Assembly: GCA_002748505.1 (NCBI GenBank)
Contig: PDSN01000125.1
Location: forward strand, 1 to 13,291
Direction: 5' to 3'
DNA length: 13,291 nucleotides
DNA from: Gammaproteobacteria bacterium
Lineage (GTDB): Bacteria > Pseudomonadota > Gammaproteobacteria > Pseudomonadales > Halieaceae
The notes under the pieces are model-generated. The model made no database searches. It was given only the letters and a program-made list of their open reading frames with translations, and was not told the DNA's origin. Made by a program: the position numbers and the translations under genes. Numbering within the stretch: the first letter of the stretch is position 1; each line of letters starts with the position of its first letter. Shown here piece after piece: positions 1-7,365 of this stretch.

Positions 1-25
1 ATGCTAAGCTGCAATTATCTCAATG

Positions 26-59
26 AACCGCCGTATACGGATCCGTACGTACGGTGGTG
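26..59 (+). ncRNA. Group II intron domain V
   Basis: Bases 27-35 (ACCGCCGTA) pair with 50-58 (TACGGTGGT), with one G-T wobble at 30/55. Above this is a two-base bulge, CG at 48-49, on the 3' side. Then comes an upper stem 36-39/44-47 closed by a GATC loop. The wobble pair, the two-base 3' bulge and the size of about 34 bases match the invariant catalytic hairpin of the ribozyme. The catalytic triad reads CGC (29-31), an alternative to the commoner AGC. The loop is not a GNRA tetraloop, which is a small departure from the classical form. Confidence 0.8.
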
Positions 60-60
60 T

Positions 61-93
61 GGGAGGTGGCAGCAGTAATGCTGCCACCTACCC
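61..93 (+). ncRNA. Group II intron domain VI with branch-point A
   Basis: Bases 61-74 pair with 79-89 and 91-93 around a GTAA loop (75-78). There are 14 uninterrupted pairs except for one unpaired A at 90. A bulged A seven or eight bases before the 3' splice site is the lariat branch point of group II introns. The stem is unusually perfect, which argues for recent or continuing function rather than a decayed relic. Confidence 0.8.
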
Positions 94-195
94 GATCCTG
101 AAATATCCTGGCTCGTTTTCCTGTTGCCCGGCTTCTATTGCATGCGGCCAGATAGTAGACTGAAAATTCGATAATTGTTGACAATGGAGCGCTCT

Positions 196-2151
196 ATGGC
201 TGCAGCTCTTGGAGGGCGAGCCTGGCCACTGCTTGGGTCTTTTTTTCTCTTACTGAGTCTGGGGTGGTTTTTATCACGTCTTTTTGGTGTTGAGATTGAT
301 ACGAGCGTAACTGAGCGTGATGCCGTCGCGGCGGGGCCGCCCAATATTTTATTATTGGTCGCCGATGATTTGGGTTATAACGATACCAGTGCGTTTGGTG
401 CTACCGGTATAGCAACGCCTGCACTTGAAGACATCGCGCGGCAGGGTGTCAGCTTTCGACGACACTACGCCCATGCCACCTGTACCCCCAGTCGGGTAGC
501 TCTGCTGACAGGCCGACACGCCGAGCGTTTTGGTTTTCGCCATGATGGGATGGAAATTCCTCTTGAGATTGTGACCCTGCCGGAGGCGTTGCGCTCCAAT
601 GGTTACAGTACGCACTTGGTTGGCAAGTGGCACGCGGGCGAAATGCGTGAACAGAGCCTACCGCTGGCGCAGGGCTTCGATAGTTATTTTGGATTTCACA
701 ACCAGTGGGCCCTGGCGGCGCAGTTGCCACGCGGAGAATATGCTTACGTAAAACCCACCTATATCAACCCCCTGTTGCGGGAAGGGCATGCCGAGCCAAT
801 ACAGCATCAGGGACACTTGACCGATATCCTCGGTGAGCGTACGCAAGCCATTATAAAATCCGGTGTGCGAGCAGATTCGCCGTGGTTTATTTATCACGGT
901 TTTTTGGCGCCCCACGCGCCTATAGAACCCGCCCAGCGTTACGCGAAGCAGTTTCCCGATACCCCGGAGGGGCGTTACCGCGCTTTGGTGCGACATCTGG
1001 ATGATACGGTAGCCGGTTTTATGCGGACTCTGGAAGAGACAGGGCAAGCGGATAACACCGTGGTTATTTTTGTCAGCGATAATGGCGGAACCAATCTGGA
1101 ACGCGATAATAACTACCCTTTTTTTGGCAGAAAAAATGAGACCTATGAAGGCTCTGTTCGCACACCGCTGCTGATGCGACTGCCAAAGCTACAAGCGGCG
1201 GGCGAAGTTATCAACGCCGTTGTGATGAATACGGATATTTATCCTACCATCATGGCACTGGCTGGAGCACAGGTCACAGACAGGCTCGATGGAAGTAATT
1301 TAATGCCTTTGTTACACGGTGGCTCGATAGGGGAGCGGCTGCTGAGCTGGGAGCAGTATCATTGGAACATTAATGCCTTGAGCTATACGGTGCTGGACGA
1401 AACTGGACGCTGGCGTTTATCCAGTATGTATGGTTTGACGCCCGCTTTGTATGATCTACAGGGCGATATGCGTGGCAAGACGGATGTGGCGTCTACGCAC
1501 ACAGATAATACCAATGCGTTACAGATAAAATACCGTGAGCGGCAATGGGCGCTATCGCAGTTTTATCCACATGAAGTCAAGCGTGGGGAAAAAACGCTTT
1601 ACACCGGTTGGGATATGCAGCGCACTCCCTTACATCACGGTTTCTCCCTGGGGCTGGCGTTTGCTAAACAACAATTGGCGGATGAAGTTAGCACGGTGTT
1701 GGCGCAGCAAAAAGACCTGTGGACATTGACCTTGGATGCTGGGCGTGAAATACGGCTGAAAATTGGCGATCAGCAGTTGGATGGTGGTTATTTAGATGAC
1801 CGTGCCTGTCAGGAAATTGTGATTACTGGAAACTATCAGCCAGCCGCTCGGGTTGCTGCTATTGCTGAAGCCTATCGTTTAAAGCTATATGTTAACGGCC
1901 AATTGCGCGATATTTTAAAAACCGTACCCAAAAACTACCCGCGTTTAGCGAAGGCGCATCACGCTACGGAGATCTGGCACGGTGGACGAGCGGTTTTCTC
2001 CAACTCGCCCGTCAGTACGGCGCGGGAAATCTATTACCCCGAGCGCCTGCCAGAAGAACACCGCGCTTTGTTTACAGCTTCGTATCAGCGCGATGAGTTG
2101 GAGTATCCGCGTATGGAGTATCTGTCGCGAAATCTTTGTGGCGAAAATTAA
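196..2151 (+). CDS. Membrane-anchored formylglycine-dependent sulfatase (arylsulfatase B-like)
   Basis: Hydrolyses sulfate esters, probably on a sulfated saccharide, outside the inner membrane. The 651-residue product opens with a hydrophobic segment (about 9-28) that should act as signal anchor. The catalytic domain then begins with LLLVADDLGYND (metal-binding aspartates). Cys96 in CTPSR is the cysteine converted to formylglycine. Further S1-sulfatase marks follow: GKWH, APHAP, SDNGG, and GRKNETYEGSVRTP near residue 320. After about residue 470 there is an extra C-terminal region with LYVNGQL and alternating beta-strand character, which I infer to be a concanavalin A-like domain. ATG 196 is chosen because GGAG lies six bases before it; ATG 184 (four residues longer) has no ribosome site. 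No formylglycine-generating enzyme is in the window. The substrate cannot be told from sequence. The gene converges with the polysaccharide operon, 26 bases from its end. Confidence 0.93.
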   Translation: MAAALGGRAWPLLGSFFLLLSLGWFLSRLFGVEIDTSVTERDAVAAGPPNILLLVADDLGYNDTSAFGATGIATPALEDIARQGVSFRRHYAHATCTPSRVALLTGRHAERFGFRHDGMEIPLEIVTLPEALRSNGYSTHLVGKWHAGEMREQSLPLAQGFDSYFGFHNQWALAAQLPRGEYAYVKPTYINPLLREGHAEPIQHQGHLTDILGERTQAIIKSGVRADSPWFIYHGFLAPHAPIEPAQRYAKQFPDTPEGRYRALVRHLDDTVAGFMRTLEETGQADNTVVIFVSDNGGTNLERDNNYPFFGRKNETYEGSVRTPLLMRLPKLQAAGEVINAVVMNTDIYPTIMALAGAQVTDRLDGSNLMPLLHGGSIGERLLSWEQYHWNINALSYTVLDETGRWRLSSMYGLTPALYDLQGDMRGKTDVASTHTDNTNALQIKYRERQWALSQFYPHEVKRGEKTLYTGWDMQRTPLHHGFSLGLAFAKQQLADEVSTVLAQQKDLWTLTLDAGREIRLKIGDQQLDGGYLDDRACQEIVITGNYQPAARVAAIAEAYRLKLYVNGQLRDILKTVPKNYPRLAKAHHATEIWHGGRAVFSNSPVSTAREIYYPERLPEEHRALFTASYQRDELEYPRMEYLSRNLCGEN

Positions 2152-2177
2152 TTCGTACACTTCACCAAATATCCGGG

Positions 2178-2933
2178 TTAATTCCGTTTAGCCTGTTGTG
2201 CGCGCTCACGGGCTTTTGCGGCCTTTCGTTCCAGCTCGTTATAGCGCCCCAAATGCACATAAAAGCGCCGTAAATCTTCTTGCGTCTTTGAGTTGGAATT
2301 GAACAGTAATTGTAAAAGGGGTTCCTCGCTCAGGGCGGGGCCGGGTTTGCGCAGAACACCCAGTCCGAAACCGTGATTGAACTTAAACGTGCAGTGCTCT
2401 TTTTCAAGCTCATTCCAGTAGCGCCAGGCGCCGAAATCTTTTATGCGCGCTTCCACATCGTGGAATAACACGATGCCGCCCGGTTTTACTTTTGGATACC
2501 AGGTTTCAAAGTCTTCTTTCACTGCCTCATAGGTGTGCAGGCCGTCGATATGCACCAGATCTATGCTTTCGTCGTCAAATTGTTTTACCGCTTCGCTAAA
2601 TAACATGCGCAACAGGTAGCTGACCCCGCGAAAATGCTCGCGGCAATGACTCTGTACCTGAGTAAAAATTTCCTCACCGTAGGCGCCGGTATGATCGTCG
2701 CCCTCCCAGCAGTCTACCGCATAGCAGACACCATCAACTCGATGGGCGAGCATGGCTTCGCAAAACACGTAAAATGACATGCCATTGTGTGTGCCCAGCT
2801 CCACCACCCGCTCCGGCCTTAGCGCGGCGATCAAGTCGTAGCCAAAGGGAATGTGATCTACCCAGGTGCTAAACACCATTTTTCCGGGTATATATTCGGT
2901 GGAAGGTGGCAAATATAGCGATACGTTATTCAT
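2178..2933 (-). CDS. Class I SAM-dependent methyltransferase (Methyltransf_24 type)
   Basis: Probably transfers a methyl group from S-adenosylmethionine to a sugar or other part of the exported glycan. The 251-residue protein shows motif I VVELGTHNG (about 43-51), an acidic residue ending the second strand (AVDCWEGDD, D74), HIDGLHTYEAV (128-138) and PGGIVLFHDV (151-160). This order is typical of the Methyltransf_24 group often found beside glycosyltransferases. The last 30 residues are rich in Lys, Arg and Ala and probably helical. ATG 2933 is chosen: its codons overlap the stop of the upstream glycosyltransferase by eight bases, and GAGGA stands six bases before it. A longer frame to 3017 would only add residues overlapping that gene. 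It is the last gene of the operon, so a role in capping or decorating the chain is an inference from position. Confidence 0.88.
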   Translation of the reverse strand: MNNVSLYLPPSTEYIPGKMVFSTWVDHIPFGYDLIAALRPERVVELGTHNGMSFYVFCEAMLAHRVDGVCYAVDCWEGDDHTGAYGEEIFTQVQSHCREHFRGVSYLLRMLFSEAVKQFDDESIDLVHIDGLHTYEAVKEDFETWYPKVKPGGIVLFHDVEARIKDFGAWRYWNELEKEHCTFKFNHGFGLGVLRKPGPALSEEPLLQLLFNSNSKTQEDLRRFYVHLGRYNELERKAAKARERAQQAKRN

Positions 2934-4917
2934 GGTTTTCCTCGGCTGCGAAGTCGTCGTACCAGGGGTTTCTGCCTTCGTGGCGAAAACGATTGAAGCG
3001 TCTGCGTGCCCCGGCAATAGTGGCGTCTACAAAGGGCAGGCTGTGGCTGCTTAAGGGGCCAAATAAAATGGGTTGGCGAAACACACCCTGATAAGACTCG
3101 CCGCGCACCTTTTCGTATTCCTCGCGAAACGTCGCCAGAATATCATCCAGGTCATCCCGTTGCATGGTGGTAACGCCACCGTGATATTGGTGGAAAGAGC
3201 CTTCACCGTGCAAAATAATCAGCGGCAGATCCATTTGTCTTGCCATGCCGCGATAAATATCTAAATTAAAGGCTCCCCCGCCAGGTGATTGAAAGCCCTC
3301 GTTGGCACCGCCAAAAGCGAGCAGGCGCGACCGCGGTACAAATAAGCAGTTAGATTCCAGCAAAGGGTGTAGCAGGCCGTGGGGGTTTGCGCCGCTAAAA
3401 ATGCTGATGTCAAACAGGCGATAACCGTAGTGTTTCCAATCAATCTTTTCCAGTAGTTGTTTTTCTACGGTTTCATCATACTGAGAACTGATATTGTATT
3501 TTTGGTCGGTCTCGCCAATATGATAACCGGGCACGGCGATCAGGGCGTTGCCGAATCCATCCAATGCTTTTAGGGCAAGACTCAATACCCGAGGTGACAG
3601 CATACGCGCGCCATCTACCATCAAGCAAACATGATCACCTCTTGCCTGCGCCAGACCTTCATTTACCGCATATACCGGAGTTGGTCGGGTCTCCTGCCGC
3701 AGTGTGTAATGAAAATTGTCTCCGAGTTGCTTAACGGCTGAGCTTAACAGAATTTGATCAGAGCTGTTTTCCACCACGATCACTTCATATTCTGAGCCAT
3801 CGACGCCCTGTTGGTAAGCGGGCGTTAAAGAGTACAGGGTATTCATCGCTTGACGTGCCATGCGATAGACCATGACGATAATCGACAGGCGCGGTTTTTT
3901 TGGTTCGGATTTGTTCAAAACGCGATCCGGGTCTATACGGGTTTCGCCGTGCCATTGTTGCTCTGCGGTTTCATCGGGCCATGGGTCTTTGCCATTTTGC
4001 GACAAGCGCGCAAAGCGCTGCCTTGCAGTAGCTACTGATTGTTCAAGATGGTGTAGTGCTAATTCGTCAACCTGTCCAAATAGGCAAGGCTCGCGGGTAA
4101 TACCTTTAAAGCCTTCTGGCCAGAATTGATTTAACTGCTCATTAAACTGTTGCACGCGCTCGTCGCGCGCAGCGCCGGCAGTGGTGCTGACGCCACCGTG
4201 AAATTGATGGAAATTACCCTCGCCAAACAAGGTGATAAGGCGGCTGTTGTTGCGTGTTGTCAGTTGCCGGCTCAGGTGCAGGTTTACGCTGCCGCCACCG
4301 CTTAGGGTAAAACGCTGGTCAACGCCGCCAATTTCTTTAAACCAGGCCGCGGGGCAAAACAGAGCGTTGCTTTCCATAAGTGAATTGATATAACCGCGCT
4401 TATTGCCGTGGCTGAAAACAGCATTTTCAAACAGGCGATAGCCATTTTTTTGCCAGTTGATCTTGCTCAGTAAAGCGCGTTCGGCATCTAATATATCACC
4501 GGGCTCTTCTTCACCATTGCCCTTTTCACTTAGAAAATAGCCGGGCACATTGACAATGGTGTCACCCATGGCAAGCGCCTGCAAAGCGCTGCGAATAACC
4601 CCGGGGCTCAACATACGCGCGCCGTCAATGATTAAACCGATATACTGGCCGCGACAAAGACTGAGTCCCTCGTTAATGGCGGGAACCGGTGATATGCCGG
4701 GCTCGTCGCGCAAAATATAGCTAAAATTATCGCCCAGGGTTTTGATGGCTTCAGGGGATAAGGTGTGCAAAGAGCGGTTCTCTAAAACCAGGACTTCGTA
4801 GTCTTCGCAGCGCACGCCGCGTTGATACTCGCTGCATAAACTGTATAGCGTGTTCATTGCTTGAGCAGGCATATCGTAGACAATGACAATCACTGAAAGC
4901 GTAGGCAGTTTAGTCAT
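2926..4917 (-). CDS. Double-domain GT-A (family 2-like) glycosyltransferase
   Basis: Likely transfers sugars from nucleotide-sugar donors during cytoplasmic assembly of the glycan exported by the neighbouring ABC transporter. The 663 residues are two copies of one unit, about 5-315 and 342-652, offset by 337. Over 111 ungapped columns (5-115 against 342-452) I count 63 identities. Each copy has the family 2 opening (LSVIVIVYDMP; LSIIVMVYRMA), an INEGL or VNEGL helix, then DGARMLSP (D98; D435) where a DxD motif would normally follow the fourth strand. Later comes a shared FHQ(F/Y)HGG motif (236-242; 575-581), and each copy closes with DPWPDE or NPWYDD. ATG 4917 overlaps the ATPase stop as ATGA, and no clear ribosome site precedes it, so translational coupling is likely. 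The glycosyltransferase fold is confident; donor, acceptor and linkage are unknown. One copy could be structural only. Confidence 0.88.
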   Translation of the reverse strand: MTKLPTLSVIVIVYDMPAQAMNTLYSLCSEYQRGVRCEDYEVLVLENRSLHTLSPEAIKTLGDNFSYILRDEPGISPVPAINEGLSLCRGQYIGLIIDGARMLSPGVIRSALQALAMGDTIVNVPGYFLSEKGNGEEEPGDILDAERALLSKINWQKNGYRLFENAVFSHGNKRGYINSLMESNALFCPAAWFKEIGGVDQRFTLSGGGSVNLHLSRQLTTRNNSRLITLFGEGNFHQFHGGVSTTAGAARDERVQQFNEQLNQFWPEGFKGITREPCLFGQVDELALHHLEQSVATARQRFARLSQNGKDPWPDETAEQQWHGETRIDPDRVLNKSEPKKPRLSIIVMVYRMARQAMNTLYSLTPAYQQGVDGSEYEVIVVENSSDQILLSSAVKQLGDNFHYTLRQETRPTPVYAVNEGLAQARGDHVCLMVDGARMLSPRVLSLALKALDGFGNALIAVPGYHIGETDQKYNISSQYDETVEKQLLEKIDWKHYGYRLFDISIFSGANPHGLLHPLLESNCLFVPRSRLLAFGGANEGFQSPGGGAFNLDIYRGMARQMDLPLIILHGEGSFHQYHGGVTTMQRDDLDDILATFREEYEKVRGESYQGVFRQPILFGPLSSHSLPFVDATIAGARRRFNRFRHEGRNPWYDDFAAEENHE

Positions 4918-5723
4918 GGCTGCAGACTTTTGGTATGCTTGTTTAACAAATCCAACGGGTTCTGTTCACTCAGTTCATTGCGCAGTTGCACTTCCGAGCG
5001 CTGCTGTTTTTTGGCGAGTTGGGCGATATACTCGTCGAACTGGTGGTAGTGATCCAGTACCGCAGCGGGTTTGTCGACCAGTATCACCTCGCCATTTTCA
5101 ATCCATATTGCGCGATCGCATAGTTTTTGCACTGTGTCGATAACGTGAGAAACCAGCACCACGGTTTTATCAGAGCGCATACGCTCATTTAATGCCTGGT
5201 TAGATTTTCTGCGAAACTCGTAATCGCCAACGCCCAGCATTTCGTCAATTAACAGTACATCGGGCTCAAGCTGTATGCTGATGGAAAAGCCAAGCCTTGC
5301 GCGCATGCCGGCGGAATAACTGGAAATGGGTTCGTCGATCATTTGCTCAAGGCCGGAGAATTCGATGACCTTATCCATACGCGCAATGATGTCGTCTTTT
5401 GACATGCCTTGCAGCATGGCTGTTTGAATTGCATTTTCACGTCCCGACAGACGATTGTTAAAACCCACTTGATACGCCAGCAGGGAAATGCGATCTGCCC
5501 GGCGAATAATATGGCCGCGATCAGGCTCGATAATATGCGCCATCAGTCTAAGCAAAGTCGACTTGCCCGCGCCGTTGCGGCCAATGATGCCAATGGTTTC
5601 ACCGGGGTAGACCTTAAAGCTGATATCGTTCAGCACTTTGTGCGTGCTTGAGCCGCGCAGTTTGCGTTTGCGTCGATAGTGCAGGGCAACATTGTGGAGT
5701 TCGATCAGGGCTTGCTTTTCCAT
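4914..5723 (-). CDS. Polysaccharide ABC transporter ATP-binding protein (Wzt/KpsT/TagH type)
   Basis: ATPase that powers export of a cytoplasmically made polysaccharide through the adjacent permease. All ABC elements are in place in 269 residues: Walker A GRNGAGKST (48-56), a signature written YSAGM (136-140) as is usual in polysaccharide exporters, Walker B VLLIDE (156-161) and the switch histidine H193 in VSH. LIDEMLGVGD is typical of the Wzt/TagH branch. The C-terminal tail after about residue 220 is short and polar. It lacks the roughly 150-residue carbohydrate-binding domain of Wzt proteins that recognise a modified chain end, so the protein resembles the KpsT or short-Wzt form. It starts six bases after the permease stop and overlaps the glycosyltransferase start by four bases, so it sits in one operon. 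Confidence 0.95.
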   Translation of the reverse strand: MEKQALIELHNVALHYRRKRKLRGSSTHKVLNDISFKVYPGETIGIIGRNGAGKSTLLRLMAHIIEPDRGHIIRRADRISLLAYQVGFNNRLSGRENAIQTAMLQGMSKDDIIARMDKVIEFSGLEQMIDEPISSYSAGMRARLGFSISIQLEPDVLLIDEMLGVGDYEFRRKSNQALNERMRSDKTVVLVSHVIDTVQKLCDRAIWIENGEVILVDKPAAVLDHYHQFDEYIAQLAKKQQRSEVQLRNELSEQNPLDLLNKHTKSLQP

Positions 5724-5729
5724 GGCCGA

Positions 5730-6494
5730 TCAATCCAGATAATAAGGTAGTTTGCGGTCATACAGCGTCAATAGATAGACACTAAACGCCAACAGCAGCG
5801 CGGAGAACAAGCCTATTGTGCCAAGGATTTGCCAGTCTGGCCATTGTTCGTAGAGTAGAATCTGCCGATATTCATGCAGCAGCACCGCCATGGGGTTGAG
5901 TTTTAGAATAGCCTGTACTTTTTCCGAACTTTTGCTGATGTCGAAAAACACGCCGCTTAGATAAAACAGCAGCATCATAAAGTTATCCAGCACTTTTTGC
6001 AGGTCTGGATAAATGGGAATCATAAAGGACATGAACAAACCCGCGCCCACCGTAAACACAGCCTGCACGAGCATCACCAGTGGTAAGGCCAGCCATACCT
6101 CGCTGATGCCAGCGATAATTACCATAAATGGTAAAAACACCGCCAGTACCATGGCAAAACGCAGGGTACAGCAGGCCATATCAATCAGAGGAAAAACGAT
6201 TTTAGGTAGATAAATCTGGTTTATCAGGCTGGCGTTGTTCACAATGGATCTGGCAGACATGCTGATGCTGGTAGAGAACCATTTGAAGTAGACCAGGCCG
6301 CACAGCAGGAAGCCGACAAATTCGATGCCGTCACCGCGTTTCATCACCAGGCCGAAGATGATGTAGAAGGCACTTAGGTAGATGAGAGGCTCAAGCAGCC
6401 ACCACAGGGAACCGAGGTAGTAGGTGGCGGAGTCGGCCTTTAAAAACATATAGGCACGATGCCAGATTAGTGATGCGTAATGGCGTTTGTTCAC
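5730..6494 (-). CDS. Polysaccharide ABC-2 transporter permease (Wzm/KpsM/TagG type)
   Basis: Inner-membrane half of the exporter that moves a lipid-linked polysaccharide from cytoplasm to periplasm. The 254 residues contain about six membrane spans (roughly 30-50, 58-76, 100-128, 133-158, 168-186, 222-244). An amphipathic N-terminus ends in YYLGSLWWLLEPL, the usual entry to the first span in this family. NQIYLPKIVFPL after span two and NPMAVLLHEYRQILL before the last span are also characteristic. The start is a GTG at 6494: the family N-terminus is complete from here and the next in-frame Met (residue 16) would cut it. The preceding ribosome site is weak. It is the first gene of a four-gene leftward operon. 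Homologues serve O antigen, capsule and teichoic acid export; in a Gram-negative, O antigen or capsule is expected. Confidence 0.93.
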   Translation of the reverse strand: MNKRHYASLIWHRAYMFLKADSATYYLGSLWWLLEPLIYLSAFYIIFGLVMKRGDGIEFVGFLLCGLVYFKWFSTSISMSARSIVNNASLINQIYLPKIVFPLIDMACCTLRFAMVLAVFLPFMVIIAGISEVWLALPLVMLVQAVFTVGAGLFMSFMIPIYPDLQKVLDNFMMLLFYLSGVFFDISKSSEKVQAILKLNPMAVLLHEYRQILLYEQWPDWQILGTIGLFSALLLAFSVYLLTLYDRKLPYYLD

Positions 6495-6528
6495 AGCGAT
6501 GAAGCCTGTAAGCTGTCGGCAAAAGGCG

Positions 6529-6557
6529 ATTATCGCACATAACTGTTGTATAACGGT
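6529..6557 (-). promoter_or_regulatory. Possible promoter of the polysaccharide operon (-10 only)
   Basis: On the minus strand GATAAT (6529-6534) matches the sigma-70 -10 box at five of six positions. It is followed by CGCC, a GC-rich start region like that found downstream of the tex -10. It lies 35 bases before the permease GTG, in the 116-base divergent gap. At 17-base spacing the -35 position reads ACCGTT, which is poor, so either an activator is needed or the call is wrong. Confidence 0.3.
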
Positions 6558-6610
6558 GCTACAGTCACAAGGTTTTACGCCGAATTTTTCAAACTATAAG
6601 GTTGTCAATA

Positions 6611-7285
6611 ATGAATAGCAATAAGTTAAAGGGTCGGCACTACACGGAGTTGTCCGGCGACGAGGATGCCGCCAGGCTTGAGCGTATCGAAGCGGAGCTG
6701 CGCCGTGGCATCGAAGCGCTGGAGACCGTGGGCAGTGCGGTTACCATTTTTGGCTCTGCCCGTTGCAGAGAGGGCGATTGGGAATACAGCTCGGCGCAGC
6801 GTTTGGCGCGGCGTTTATCGGAGGCAGGTGTCGCCATTATCACTGGCGGCGGCCCCGGGGTGATGGAGGCGGGCAATCGCGGCGCAGCCAACAACCAGGG
6901 TGTATCGGTGGGGCTTAACATCGAACTGCCCCGGGAGCAACATTCCAACCCCTACTTGAGTATTAACCTCAATTTCCACTACTTCTTTACCCGCAAATAC
7001 CTGTTGGTGGACTACGCTTTCGGTTTTGCCGTCTATCCCGGCGGCTTCGGTACGCTGGACGAGCTGTGCGAAATACTGGTGCTGATGCAAACGGGCAAGC
7101 TCAGAAAAATGCCCGTGGTGTTGATGGGTAAAAGCTATTGGCAGGGTTTCTATGACTGGCTGGTTACACAAACAGCCGCGAATCACTACATCAGCGCAGC
7201 AGATCTGGAGCTTGCGCGCATTGTCGATAGCGAAGACGAGGCGGTGGAAATACTGCTTGCGGCGCAGGGTTTGCGGGACAGCTGA
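6611..7285 (+). CDS. LOG-family protein (TIGR00730, Rossmann-fold nucleotide 5'-monophosphate phosphoribohydrolase)
   Basis: Member of the LOG/YvdD family, often mislabelled lysine decarboxylase. Characterised members cleave the N-glycosidic bond of nucleoside monophosphates: cytokinin riboside 5'-monophosphates in plants, AMP-type substrates in bacteria. The 224-residue protein has both diagnostic motifs, TGGGPGVMEAGNRGA (78-92) and PGGFGTLDE (143-151). The second contains the catalytic glutamate. The N-terminal 40 residues are charged and helical before the Rossmann core (TIFGSAR, 45-51), as in the longer LOG proteins. ATG 6611 is chosen with AAGG nine bases before it; an in-frame TTG at 6602 adds only three residues. 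It stands alone on its strand, divergent from the polysaccharide operon and convergent with tex. The true substrate in this organism is unknown. Confidence 0.9.
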   Translation: MNSNKLKGRHYTELSGDEDAARLERIEAELRRGIEALETVGSAVTIFGSARCREGDWEYSSAQRLARRLSEAGVAIITGGGPGVMEAGNRGAANNQGVSVGLNIELPREQHSNPYLSINLNFHYFFTRKYLLVDYAFGFAVYPGGFGTLDELCEILVLMQTGKLRKMPVVLMGKSYWQGFYDWLVTQTAANHYISAADLELARIVDSEDEAVEILLAAQGLRDS

Positions 7286-7337
7286 GGCGGGCAGTGCTTC
7301 GCTTTAAGTAGCGCGCATTCTATGTCCTGTTAGCGCA

Positions 7338-7364
7338 GCGCTATGCCCTCAATGTGCATAGAGC
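7338..7364. terminator. Imperfect hairpin in the gap between converging genes
   Basis: CTATGC (7341-7346) pairs with GCATAG (7356-7361), extended by two pairs past one mismatch, around a nine-base loop. It sits between the stops of the LOG gene and tex, where a shared terminator would be expected. There is no T tract on either side, so factor-independent termination is doubtful. The rest of the 80-base gap shows only short self-complementary runs such as TAGCGCAGCGCTA (7331-7343). Confidence 0.25.
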
Positions 7365-7365
7365 A

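Larger units (their letters stand above)
1..96 (+). mobile_element. Group II intron, 3' end (domains V and VI), partial
   Basis: The first 96 bases fold like the catalytic 3' end of a bacterial group II intron. A 34-base domain V-like hairpin (26-59) is followed directly by a long domain VI hairpin (61-93) with a single bulged A at 90. The sequence then reads CCCGAT, so an end at T96 gives the family's AY 3' terminus and puts the branch A seven bases from the splice site. The intron-encoded reverse transcriptase/maturase normally sits in domain IV just upstream, so its gene should lie left of base 1. Bases 1-25 would then be the end of domain IV. The 3' exon starts at 97 and leads within 100 bases into the sulfatase gene. 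Structure and boundary are read from the sequence; mobility and intron class cannot be judged here. Confidence 0.85.

Noticed and set aside
95..110. Direct repeat ATCCTG at 95-100 and 105-110, spanning the intron end
   Set aside because: Group II introns do not make target-site duplications and a six-base repeat is expected by chance.
178..183. TTGACA, a perfect -35 box, just before the sulfatase start
   Set aside because: It lies at the translation start, and no -10 box is found 16-18 bases downstream (GCAGCT at the expected place), so it cannot drive this gene from a normal leader.
658..1047. Open frame of 129 codons antisense to the sulfatase
   Set aside because: No family resemblance, and the sulfatase motifs on the plus strand fully explain the region.
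2934..3017. Longer N-terminus for the methyltransferase
   Set aside because: The extra 28 residues lie inside the glycosyltransferase and do not resemble the family. ATG 2933 has a good ribosome site and an overlapping stop-start junction.
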